The notes beneath the pieces were generated by a model. It saw only the letters and a list, made by a program, of their open reading frames with translations, searched no databases and was not told the DNA's origin. From Ptychodera flava (lineage: Eukaryota; Hemichordata; Enteropneusta; Ptychoderidae): DNA of 64,000 bases. The translations under genes were made by a program, and so were the position numbers. How positions within the stretch are numbered: the stretch's first letter is position 1; every line of letters begins with the position of its first letter. Location: contig NC_091930.1 in NCBI RefSeq assembly GCF_041260155.1, positions 15,929,656 through 15,993,655 of the forward strand, read 5' to 3'. Positions 27,040 to 38,138 of this stretch are shown piece by piece.

Positions 27040-28233
27040 TTATTGCAAGCGCAGGGGATTTAAGAATGAGGAAGATAGGTCCGTGAGTTCAGACTCAAGC
27101 CTTATGAGTTTGTATCCAAGCTGTTGCATAACGTCGCTGCAAGCGCTTTGAACCAGTTTTACATCGTCCATGCTTAAATCTGACCTCCAGGCCAGCGCCG
27201 TACTGGTCGAGTTTCTTTTCGTCTGCATGGATCCTCTCTTTGCATTCTCCTTACTCTGAGTATTTTTAGCGATCCACTTCAGTACGTTTTCGGTTGCTTT
27301 AATTCCAAATGTTTCGTAAAGTTCCAAAACCTTCTGCGTCACGTTCGTCACGACGTCCTCGTATCGTAGCACGACTATTCGTCTCCTCGCCCACGATGGG
27401 GCGTTTCTGAAAACAGCTAGGTTCCGCCCAAGCCACTTGCAGTAGTCGTGCACGTTGTCCGGGTGAAGTTGGGTTGTAGTATCGTTCAAAGGCTTGGCGA
27501 TAGCGAGCTTGTACAATGTTTCTTGCACCCGCTTGCGATGTTTGAAGTATTTTCTGGATGAAGCGACTGCCCTTGGGTCGCGAGCGAGCAGTACCACCTT
27601 GAAATCGAAACAGTCTTTGTGGAGCAACGGCATCAGATGGTTCAGATCTTCAACGCGTATGCTTTTGATAACCATGACATCATACTTTAAGCATTCCTCT
27701 TTGAGGTCAGAAATCGAAACTTTTGTGCACCGCTTATATCGTTTACACATCTTCTGCAAAGCCTTGCTTTCAGAGATAGCAAGACCCCACCTTTGAATTT
27801 GATACACGTAGTAGGTTAAGAAATCACAATGGTAGAAGCTGTTCAGTAATTCTGCCGACATATCCCCGCGATACATTTCCGGTATTGCATCTATTTTCAC
27901 CATATCAGGAACCACTCGCAGCGGCTCGAACAGGTAGAAAACGTTCGGGTTCTGATTAAACAGCTCGCCAATGAAAGTGGAGCCAGTCCTGGCCTTGGCG
28001 ATGAACAGCACGTGCTTTCTAGGAGTCGACGTCGGGCATACAGAGATTTGCGGTGGCACCGTCCTGGAGCGTGTGGCCGTGGTATTTCCCGATACAAACA
28101 AGTGTGACCATGCATACCTGTTTGCGGCGACACGATACGGGCTATTATAGGCTCTGTTGAAGAGGATAATGCAAGAAGTCATGGTGAGGCAGGCCAACAA
28201 AAGCAGCACAGGCTTTTTGACGGTTGACTCCAT
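27040..28233 (-). CDS. Golgi carbohydrate 6-O-sulfotransferase (CHST1-like)
   Basis: Intronless gene of 397 residues. It should transfer sulfate from PAPS to position 6 of galactose or N-acetylhexosamine on glycans in the Golgi lumen. Visible parts: a short cytoplasmic tail, a signal anchor at about residues 8-26, a stem, the 5'-phosphosulfate-binding motif KARTGSTFIGELF (80-92), a FEPL motif at 103-106, and the 3'-phosphate-binding motif LLARDPRAVASSRK (215-228). This order and length fit the Gal/GlcNAc/GalNAc 6-O-sulfotransferase family, although the acceptor sugar cannot be told. I chose the ATG at 28233 because the paralogue at 54482-55663 starts at the same place. The frame is open eight codons further up but begins with GTG. 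The gene is missing from tandem unit 1. Confidence 0.9.
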   Translation of the reverse strand: MESTVKKPVLLLLACLTMTSCIILFNRAYNSPYRVAANRYAWSHLFVSGNTTATRSRTVPPQISVCPTSTPRKHVLFIAKARTGSTFIGELFNQNPNVFYLFEPLRVVPDMVKIDAIPEMYRGDMSAELLNSFYHCDFLTYYVYQIQRWGLAISESKALQKMCKRYKRCTKVSISDLKEECLKYDVMVIKSIRVEDLNHLMPLLHKDCFDFKVVLLARDPRAVASSRKYFKHRKRVQETLYKLAIAKPLNDTTTQLHPDNVHDYCKWLGRNLAVFRNAPSWARRRIVVLRYEDVVTNVTQKVLELYETFGIKATENVLKWIAKNTQSKENAKRGSMQTKRNSTSTALAWRSDLSMDDVKLVQSACSDVMQQLGYKLIRLESELTDLSSSFLNPLRLQ

Positions 28234-29195
28234 CTCGTGACATAAAGGAGTTGTCACTCTCTCTTTCTCTTACCCTCTACAACGTCTTCACACTCTCTTA
28301 TGAATCGACCTCAAAGATCCCCTTGGAGTCTTTGCACCTTACCGTTGATAAAGTGTGTCTCTGATATGTGTGTCCAAATCGACTTAAAAGTGAGATTATT
28401 GTCTCGTTGAAATTATTAATGTTAGCGTCAACAGCTGTTAGAATCATAAACCTTTGTGCCGGATAAATTTACCTCTGTGACTCTCTCCCCAGTCTCTCGA
28501 GTATTGCGTCCCGCATTCCAATTCATAATCCGTGGACATTTCCAAGATCGTACGAAAGGGAAAAACAACAAGCTTGCCACAAAAATAATAAAATCAGCGG
28601 AATAAATAAAATAAATGTAATACCAATTGAGGTATTATAATGTAAGTCATTTGAAATTAACCAAATTTGCACAGACTGTTATTGCGCCATCTGTCACCTC
28701 TGGTATCATGTTAAGCCGCCTAGCTCCTCTGTACACCCTATAACCTTCATAATGTACTTATCTCCATAAATGTGATACTTAGCACAATTTGCTGTTATGC
28801 AACCATAATTGTTGCAAAAAGGTACCACAACAAATGTTATAAAACACCAACCATGATTGTAAAAAACACAGGAACCATAAATGTACAAGAAATAAATTAA
28901 TGTAATGACGATCAACTATAATATTTCAGTAACGTTATCGCCATTAACGAATAGGAACATAAAATATATTTATTCAAAGGTACACTTATGTAATTTCTAT
29001 TTTTGACGGTTTATCAGTATTAAACAAACAATATATTCATAACATTGCTGATTTAAAGCTCCCCCGTTTCTTATGACATCAGTTGGCAAACAAAATCCGC
29101 ATGCGTTAGGATGTACATTTCTCATCGCCATAGCTATCTTCAATTTTTCATTAAACAAAGGTTGTTCTAGTCATTGGATGTTGCTTTAGCTAAAA

Positions 29196-29340
29196 AGGTA
29201 TACTGTCACCTGTTCCAATTTTGCCACAGTTACCATGGAAATAGAAAATCTAACCAATCACGGATTTTAAGCGGGTGGCCGCTTTTTAAAAACAGCGCCC
29301 TCACATGGGCGTTTTGGGCTTAGAGTGACAATAATACCCC
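29196..29340. mobile_element. Short MITE, copy of the element at 63520-63704
   Basis: Begins AGGTATACTGTCACCTGTTC and shares GCCACAGTTACCATGGAAA, CTAACCAATCAC and CGCTTTTTAAAAACAG with 63520-63704. The right end is a weaker match (GTGACAATAATACC). It is a diverged, non-coding copy. Confidence 0.65.
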
Positions 29341-31015
29341 AATAAGACGGATATTTACCAAGCTCGTTTGGTAACCTAGGGTCTTAACCCTTTTCACGTG
29401 ACACCTGTGGCTTTCTGTTATGGAAACATCTGCTCCGGGATAACTATGCTGATTATCAACTTTGCCTGCGCCGACAATCTGCCGACGTAGAAATATCCGC
29501 CGTGTGTTTTGTTTTAATAGAGAAAGACAGATTAAATGTATTTTGAAATATAATATTTAAAAATCATCCGCTGATTGCGTGATGGATGTTTTCGCTTACG
29601 TTGACTTTTAACCTCCTGACAACATTGTCACCATGTTTGATTTCCGTCTTCACTCACAGACGAAGAAATAGTTCCCCCATGATTCCTTGTTGTCAGTGAC
29701 TAATTACAGAGTGTAAGTCCTTTGCTTGCGAGACTTCCAGCTTACTGCAATTTACTTGAAATATCGGCTTGTCATGCTGCATCTTGTGTTTACAAATTCC
29801 TATCACTATATAGCGACCTTGGATTATCGTGTTCATTTCATTGAAAGTCCAATTATCGGTGAATGAAATTTATGGTTGTGAACAGACAGAATTGACTTTT
29901 CGGTTGTTCACTATTATAAACTATGAAAAAAATTAGAAGCCGTGTCAGATAAATTATTATATTTACGTTTCATTTGTATTTAATTGGAATTCCAGCGGTT
30001 GAAAACAATGCTAATTTCTCCGCTGTCGGTTGCACTGAAACCATGATGATAAACGGTTTGCAAAACATTACACTGACATTTCTCTGAATCTAGTACTTCC
30101 TACAATAATAGTTGTTGGCGGCAATATTGTTGACCATGTTTGATATGCAATGTGACAACAACAGATTCACGATTGAAATTTGCAAACCTGAGCTGGCGAT
30201 AATTGTCCTTGAAATCGCATCGGTAATCACATTCGGTTATAACAGTACGCGAAAGAAGGATATACGCAATTTTTTCAATAACATTCACGTGCGATTGACA
30301 CACTATTGATACAGAATGATTTCAAGAATCCTCGTTTAGACGGAATGGGCGTTTATATTCTTTTAAAATGTCATGAAAAACTTCCTTAAACCAGGTCCTA
30401 CATATTCTACATTCTCGGTACACGCACCCACAAACCCGAATGGAGGTATCAGATAAACTACCATAACATATCTAAACAACCTGTCTACACGATGTGCGTG
30501 TCGACCAAGGTGGAAGGTTATGTCCAAGGCACATGCAGGGCCAAGCTAGAAGTCATCGAGAATTATTACACTTTTACATGTAAGTAAACTTTCGTCAGTC
30601 TCGATCCGTCATACGGGGCGAGCCGCGATAACCTCCGTTGTATTTTACAGAAGAAATGTTTTTGTTCAGAGAGCTAAAGAAGTTCATATAATTTATCTGC
30701 AAGCCAATAAGGGATGTTAGTACAGCCTGTGTGGGTGGCATCGACGAAACTCAATACACTCGACGCAATGTCTGCTTATCATCAAAACTCAGACGATACG
30801 CTCTGAAATACAAACGCCAAACGTTGTTCTAAATATTTTTGTACAAAACACATCGGAAGTGTGAATATATCTAACCTTACCTTGTTTTTGGGTGACGAGC
30901 GGAAAGTTCTCTCGAAAAAGTAAATGAACTCTGAAAGATTTAAGGCGGCGAAAACGTCATGCTAATGTATACCAACATCTTCTGAATGTGAAAAATGGCT
31001 ATCAGCTCGGGTCGT
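29341..31015. other. Intergenic stretch left of the helicase transposon
   Basis: No recognisable gene, RNA or repeat. Short open frames here have no family features. It holds the insertion site of the 14.2 kb transposon at its right edge. Confidence 0.5.
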
Positions 31016-31024
31016 CGACAGACC
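31016..31024. repeat. Target site duplication, left (CGACAGACC)
   Basis: Nine bases directly outside the left inverted repeat. They are identical to 45234-45242 outside the right one. Confidence 0.85.
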
Positions 31025-31206
31025 TAGTCTCGGTTTACCCAGACTGCAGTGGGGCTCTACTTCCGCCCGCCCACACAGAGTCTGGGGCAATCCTACGGAG
31101 AAATCTTAGAGCCGGAAGATGGCCTATTGAGGCGAGAGCGATGCATCTCGGGAGCAATTTCATCCAAGATGGCGACCCCCTGTAAGCCTCACGCCAGTGG
31201 CATCGT
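31025..31206 (+). repeat. Left terminal inverted repeat (182 bp)
   Basis: Begins TAGTCTCGGTTTACCC and is the reverse complement of 45052-45233 without a mismatch that I can find. It contains the start codon (31169, context AAGATGGCG) and first codons of the helicase. Its first 144 bases must therefore carry the promoter and 5' UTR or lie within them, which is inference. Confidence 0.92.
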
Positions 31207-34200
31207 GTCGAGGGAAAATCTACGGACAGCGGTGGAGGCAACATTAAAGGAACATAAAATACCATATAAGTTAAAGGTACTGTATCTGTTTTTTCTTCGC
31301 TAGCATGAAAAATAGCACAGGGAATTGCAGCGGGGGTGAAAATGAAGAATGTGAACGACTACGATAAGTATTGTTCAATTATAGCCGTGGCGATAGTATA
31401 GTGGGTACTGGTAGGTACCACAAGGATTGCTGTTTGGATAGTCTGTCAGATGGGAGGCCGAAGACCGAACGTAGTTTATTGAGGCCAATCCCACAGACTA
31501 TCCCAACAACACTCCGGGCACCTGTGTGTATAACAATCTCGTTTTACCTCCATGATACAAGTCATTAACAATCTCGTTTTACCTCCATGATACAAGTCAT
31601 AGAAACTTTTTTCTTTGTAGCATAAACGAATGGGACTTCGCCGTAATACATGCTGATAAATTTATGTACTGTTTCATGTTGATTACATGCTTGATGTCCA
31701 CTGAAGTCAGATTCTTGTCCATGCATAACAGAGATCGTACATAGCTTCCAATTAATAAATAGTAGATTAATCAATGTTATGAACAACTTTTAGAATTATA
31801 CCTATAAATTGCCCTGAGCTCCTACCACAGATAATATTATCATGACTAATCAAACATACATCTCCATGTTATTTTGATCAACTTAGGATAAGCAAGTGGA
31901 GTGTCTTGAACATGTTGTCGCTGGCCATGATGTTCTAGGAATACTGCCAACTGGTTATGGCAAAACAGTTATTTATGCATTGTTACCAAGTGTCTTAGCT
32001 CATCTGGGTACAGCTGGTCGTAAGGTGCTTGTCATTTCACCGTTGGTTGCTTTAATGGCAGATCAAGTGGCACGCTTGGATCTCCTAGGAATAAAAGCTG
32101 TCCAGTTGAATCAACAAACTTCCAACTCTACAGGTTTGTGTTATTAAGGTAGAGACACACGTTAGATGATACTTATTTTAAACTCACTTTTTCTCAATAA
32201 ATTTCACTTTTAGACCCTACACATTATATATTTTCTGTTAGCCCTATATCTCAACATTATGAAAAATATGTTTATTTTCCGAATTCACAGTGTTTGTGAC
32301 CATTTCTCTCAAAAATATGCGTTTTTGAGTTTTTTTACCTAAAAAAAATTAGGTGTTACAGGACTATGGCGACTTGAGATCTTTTAACAGAAATCAACAA
32401 TTGAGTAGTCTGGGGAAAAAACGGTGTCCCAGATTTTCGGTAAAATTGATAGAACAAGAGAAATTCTTGCTGAAGTGAACGAAACCCGGTAATTTATTCA
32501 AAAACCCAGAGTTGTTACTTTCACACCTTATTGTGCTGAAACAAAAGGGAATAGAAAAAATCTGGGACACCGTTTTTTCCCCAGACTACTCAATTGTTGA
32601 TTTCTGTTAAAAGATCTCAAGTCGCCATAGTCCTGTAACACCTAATTTTTTTTAGGTAAAAAAAATCAAAAACGCATATTTTTGAGAGAAATGGTCACAA
32701 ATACTGTGATTTCGGAAAATAAACATATTTTTCATAATGTTGAGATGTAGGGCTAACAGAAAATATATAATGTGTGGGTCTAAAAGTGAAATTTATTGAG
32801 AAAAAGTGAGTTTAAAATAAGTATCATCTAACGTGTGTCTCTACCTTAAGTACATTTCAGTGTATTGTTCCATGATCATCATGGGCTACACAATAACATT
32901 TATTATAAATGGCATCTTTACTTTCTCACCTATCATTTTACTGTCTGACATCTGTTAATGCACAGGTTTGTTTAAAATTCAAAGTATGTCCTCATGTGAA
33001 TAGCAAGGGCATCCCGCAGTAGGATTATTAAAAGTCTGTAAACAATTATTTGTGGCTTTAAACATGTGTTCACAAAACTTTAATTTTCAAACTTGGAGCT
33101 TCGGTCATAAGTAATCCATACTTCAAAAAGTTAATTTGTTTGAATCATTTCATTATTATAATAATATTGAAGCTGTTGTGTGTTTTTTCATTACAATAGA
33201 TCCAGACAGTGACATTCTGTTACTGAGTCCAGAGGCATTATTTAAGGGAAATTGGCAGTCTGTACTCTGTCAACCTTCATACCAAGATAGCATATACTGT
33301 ATTGTGATTGATGAAGCACACTGCGTTGTCCAGTGGTAAGTTTTGGTTCCTACATGGGAATAGATGATTTTTTGCTTTTTGTGAGATCTTGCAATACATT
33401 CATAATAAATGTTAGCAACAGGTTGCCTGCCAAGTAATACAATTTAATCTATATGTGAAACAGAAGTAGATGTAATATTGAAGAAAAAAAATAATGCTGC
33501 AATTTTAGGCAGTATTTAAGACAGTACGATGCACAGTTTATCTTGTGTTTGTCCAGTACTTGTCCTGCTTGAGTCGTGCAAACAAATCCTCTCAGTTCAC
33601 ATGAGATTTGAGGGTCTTGGGCAGTTCTGAAAATGACATATTTTCACAAGTTTGAAATGCAGGGTCCAGATATGTTCAAATTATTATTTGTATTTAATGT
33701 CTTCCCCATGAAAATTTATATGAACCTCCTTCAATGCATTAAAACTCTATGGTAATATTATGTACAAGTTGATGCAGTTGCATGGAAGGCTATTTTATGA
33801 AAAGAGGTATACCAGTACAAAAGATGGTGACCATTTAACTTTTGATGTTTACACATACACATTCTTGAATAATTTTACTGATATAAAACTAAAACATGCT
33901 ATTTTTTGTACGTTATGGAGGAGGGGCTTTGATCGATTGTTTAATGTGAACATACTGCTAGTAGTATTGTCCCAGGACGTGAGGGGTTTATTTGTGCTTT
34001 ATTGTTTTAATAAACAGGATCACAAGTTTAATTTGTAAGCAAGCTTATTTCAGCGACACATTTGTGATGAAAAGTTAACAGCTTGATCATGGACTGTGCT
34101 AAAGTAAATGTTTTGTCATTCACTCTCTTTAGGGGCAACGAATTTCGACCAGATTATGCTAGAATTGGTGAGTTGAGAAGTGTGCTGCAGAAGTCTAGCA

Positions 34201-35264
34201 TTCTTGCATTAACTGCAACTGCAACTCAACAGATGCAACAGGATATAATGAAAATATTGTGTATGGACAAATGCGAAGTAGTCACTACCGATCTTGACCG
34301 TGGTAATATCTTTTACCATGCTGTAAGAGCTCCATTACTGATAGCTGATACCTTCTTCTGGATGGCAGACGAGTTGAGAACATTAAAGCAAAACTGTAAC
34401 AAGTACATTATTTATTGCAGAAACATAAAGTCATGTGCAGCCTTGTATAAGTACTTTTTAGTTGAGTTGGGGGATGATTCATGGCTAGGTCCACCAGGCA
34501 TACGAAATGCCCTATTTTCTATGTATCATCACTCAACACCAGTCAAGAATAAGCGACACATAGAGAAAAGCTTTAAAGAGACCAACTCTAATATACGCGT
34601 TGTTATTGCCACTGTTGCTTTTGGAATGGGTGTCGATGCATCAGATATCTACATGGTAATTCACTGGGGTGCAGCTAGGACATTTGAAGGGTTCACACAA
34701 GAAGCTGGCAGGGCTGGTAGAAATGGTCAACAGTCTTATTCAACTGTGTACTTTCATGCAGTAGACACTACTCTCTGTGCCACAGATATAACAATGCAAA
34801 AATACTGCAAGTCACAGGATATATGTAGGAGGAAAATACTACTTGATCATTTTTGTTGTATCAGTGATATTGCTGGTACAAAATCTGCAAAGCATTTTTG
34901 TTGTGACATTTGTCATTCTCAGTGTGGATGTGGTGATTGCCCAGCATATCCAGGTCTGATTCCTCAAAGACTAACAGATGATGATCTTGTTGCAGCTGCT
35001 TGCAAAATTGACAGGCAAACACATGACATGAATGATGAACAAAGGAGTGCAATTGAAAAGGACATTATCTCCTTCAGAGAGTCACAAGGACAAAAAGGAT
35101 TCATTTCACCTACCCTAATGACAGGTTTGACAGATGCAATAATTACTGACATTGTGCAAAATGTCCATTATATTCATTGTCAGGAAGATCTTTTGACAGA
35201 ATATGTTTATGACTGTGGTGTTGCAGCAGAGATTTGGAGAATAATCAGCAATTACATTGATTAG
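31169..35264 (+). CDS. RecQ-family DNA helicase of the transposon (4 exons)
   Basis: Exons 31169-31276, 31887-32133, 33200-33335 and 34133-35264 join in phase to 540 residues. Superfamily 2 motifs in order: Q motif near 39, Walker A PTGYGKT (57-63), motif Ia VISPLVALMADQV, DEAH box (156-159) followed by the RecQ-typical CVVQWGNEFRPDY, motif III ALTATAT, motif V VATVAFGMGVD, motif VI QEAGRAGRNGQ (353-363), then a RecQ-type zinc-binding region with YCKSQDICRRKILLDHF (about 388-433). No HRDC domain is seen. It should unwind DNA 3' to 5' with ATP, presumably helping transposition or repair of the donor site. The first 13 residues come from the inverted repeat and are shared with the transposase. 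The helicase intron 2 holds a foldback MITE. The gene appears complete. Confidence 0.92.
32148..32845. mobile_element. TTAA-flanked foldback MITE in helicase intron 2
   Basis: Almost a complete palindrome: arms 32148-32437 and 32557-32845 pair with few mismatches around a loop of about 119 bases. Ends are GGTAGAGACACACG and its complement, with TTAA on both sides (32144-32147 and 32846-32849). It begins 14 bases after the splice donor and lies inside the intron, so it need not disrupt the helicase. Its transcript could form a long hairpin. Confidence 0.9.
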
Positions 35265-36147
35265 TCTTACAGTGCATTCATTTTTAGAATATATGTATAC
35301 AACTTTCAGTGCAACTCTTGTGAAAAATCTGTCGTAAATATTTTTTTCAGAATCACATGTACATGTATATTTCTTTTTGGACTTTAATACAAAATCTGCT
35401 GTTTGTGCAACACACTGTATTAGTTTTTGTCTTGTGTGATATGTGAGTGATGAAGTCTATGTTTTGTGATTCCAGAGTGCTATGGCAATCAACAGCTGTT
35501 TGATATGTTCCAACAATCAGATCAAACTAGAAAATTCTCTTGAAGACTTTGGCCTACTCAATTGGTTTTCCAAATTTTTCCACTCGTGTCAACACCTCAC
35601 TGAAATCATGTTAGAGTTTTACATAGCAAATAATACAAATTACTGTTGATTTTTTCTAATGACAGCAAAGGAACTTAATATATTCAGCATTTTTGTGGAA
35701 TATTATAACTACATTGTGTTGGTATACTCTTTAAAAAATGTTGACATACACAATATTTGGTTTATCAACACCAGCCAATGTGTGTGAAGTGTGTTTTCAT
35801 TGTTGTCACATAATTTTAGTCTGAACATGGATTCTTTTTTCAACAAATACCAGTGTACGTCTTGTACAACAGCACATGCTGTATGGACAAGCAAATATAT
35901 TTATTGCCCATGTAAAGCAAAAGAAAATATAATTACTTTAGTCTGAAAACGTTGATTAGTGCCAAAGTAAGCTGTATGGTGTGCCATGTTGAAAGAGCTG
36001 TGTATGTTTGTGTTGTTGTAAGGGTAGAGTTATTGAAACTGTGTTCTAAGGTTGTATGGGACCGATACACCCTAAGTAGAAACTGTATCCAGGGCACATG
36101 AGATTGATGAATGTTACAAGTTTGCATCAGTGTATTTTATATTTTAA

Positions 36148-37659
36148 AGCGCAGTGGTCGTCGCGCTGCGCGTGCGTGATTTTTTTGTTGATAAACATAA
36201 ATTTTTGTAAACATAAGTCTTCTCAACTTCAATAGGAGTGAGATGGGAGCAGTCCCCCACTCTGTTAAGGCCTTTGTAAGACTCAACATCATGCAATAGA
36301 TCGGAAACGAACTTCAGTGGTGTATTTCTATCTATAAACTCGTGTAGAGCTACGAACATCGGGACACTACACTACACTCAGCACATTATGTCGCTGAGTT
36401 TACTGCACGCAGACACAGTGAACAAAAAGGTTTGATCGCGCGCGATCACGTTGGTTGTACACAATGCTATGTACAGTACAGTGAAAATACATAACTAAAA
36501 TGATCAACGTTGCCTATATATGTAGACCAGCAACAAGCACAATGCCTAACACAAAAATTACACTCAAGACCATGATCGGCAAGCCAGAGCAGGAGACTGT
36601 CACCGCGTTGACGTACAACGTACCGGCCCGCGACGACTTGGCCCACAACCAACTGTTGATCACCATGTCTTACTTCTCCTAGTATTACGTGGTAAGAAAT
36701 AGTAAAATGACAGGAAACAATAAACAAAACGAGCGGGTTTTCGCGGCATTTGGCAGGAAAATTGCACGGCTACACCGTGCATAGACGTATCGAGAGATCC
36801 TGTGCCCCGGTCCTGTGTACGGTCATGGCAGTGATCCAACCTCTAGCTGGTGTAGGCCTATACCGCGTATATACCGGTGATGGGCAAACGTCGTTGTTGT
36901 ACCTTCTGATTGCCGGGTAGGTCTGAATCCTCTTTCAAGTGAGATAACCCCCACATAACAAGAAGACCTATGAAAGGTTCTTCGCTTGACTTGATACCTG
37001 TACTCGGAATTGTCGTTTGCACCCCAACGGGGTAAACTTTGTAGTTGAGTTGGATTCTCCACAGCCGAGTGAAGCGCGCCATATACCCGGTTTGACACGG
37101 ACGTTCATACAGACCACGGAACGGAACAAATGCAGAGATGCTTCTTGCTGCAGCGGGCATTGCTCTGCGAGCTGTAGATTTCTGTAGTTTGGGTTTTTGT
37201 CTTTGTACTCCTGTCGGGCCTCTTGAAATGAAAGCTCTCGTCCTTGCTAGCGATGTCGAAAACTAGACCCCGGTCGTTGATAGTCTGTTGGCGTATGCAT
37301 GCGTACATGCGTACGTCTAGCTCTATGGCTCGAGCGATAACAGTAGCCGAGCCCCATTCAACTGATTCAAGAAAATCATGAGCAAATGTGATCTCAATCC
37401 AGCGTGCAATAAATGTGATCTCAATCCAGCGTACAATTATTGTTCAATATTCAGCAGATATTTAACTTAGATTAATTGACCTTTTATCGCGTGTTACATT
37501 TGGTTAGTTGGTATACTTGTGACAGATCAGCCGCCATTTTAACAAGCGGCAATATCGCAAACATTACAATCAACCCGTAACATGTGCAGCGTTCTTGGAT
37601 TTGTTTACAACAGAGGGGGACCCCCTCAGGAGGATGCGCAGCGCGACGACCACTGCGCT
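36148..37659. mobile_element. TTAA-flanked DNA element between helicase and transposase genes
   Basis: Inverted ends AGCGCAGTGGTCGTCGCGCT (extending to GCGC) match the right end perfectly over at least 24 bases. TTAA flanks both (36144-36147 and 37660-37663). The 1.5 kb body has no convincing transposase, so it is non-autonomous. It includes a 26-bp direct repeat near 37385-37437 (core GTGATCTCAATCCAGCGT). It inserted in the space where the two convergent transposon genes end. Confidence 0.85.
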
Positions 37660-37912
37660 TTAAAGTTTACACTTTTTATCAATTTTTCAATTTTCAATCA
37701 ACAAACTGAAATATTGTGAACAAAATATATTATTTGTAAACAAGTTATTCACACAGACGCAGTTCCAATGACCATGCCCATTGATACTTTAAAGTGGGTT
37801 TCCAGTGCACAGGTATGTAATTATGGCACTGGTATACTGACTGCTTACAGTGCATTTTATCTAGCAACATAGTCACTGAAACAAACACACAAACTGCATC
37901 TTACCTCGCTTA

Positions 37913-37918
37913 TTTATT
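37913..37918 (-). terminator. Candidate poly(A) signal of the transposase gene
   Basis: AATAAA on the minus strand about 220 bases after the transposase stop. Other AATAAA-like hexamers overlap it. It is weak evidence on its own. Confidence 0.35.
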
Positions 37919-38138
37919 TATTCATAATGTTATGAAACATGGGAGAAAATCCCCAAAACATCACCAAAGCTTCCACATATATATAAAAAAATTACTGTTA
38001 AAGCTTTATTACTTCCACTAATAATATCACAAAGTGAACGTGCTGATTGGTGTCGATTTTTGAAATCAACTTGAAATACAAATTTGAATTTTGTGTTATT
38101 GAACAATTTACATAATTGTAACTCCAGACAGCGTCCCT

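Larger units (their letters stand above)
19521..29125. repeat. Tandem duplication unit 2 (9.6 kb)
   Basis: Second unit in the same direction as 12189-19520, beginning with broken TRPC exon 2 sequence and an intact exon 1. It keeps the sulfotransferase gene and also contains a TTAA element, a SINE and G-rich sequence not present in unit 1. A third, partial copy of its right half is at 53096-56510. Many substitutions and small indels separate the units, so the duplication is not very recent. Confidence 0.8.

Noticed and set aside
27494-27796. Plus-strand frame opposite the sulfotransferase gene
   Set aside because: It is the antisense shadow of a clearly coding minus-strand gene.
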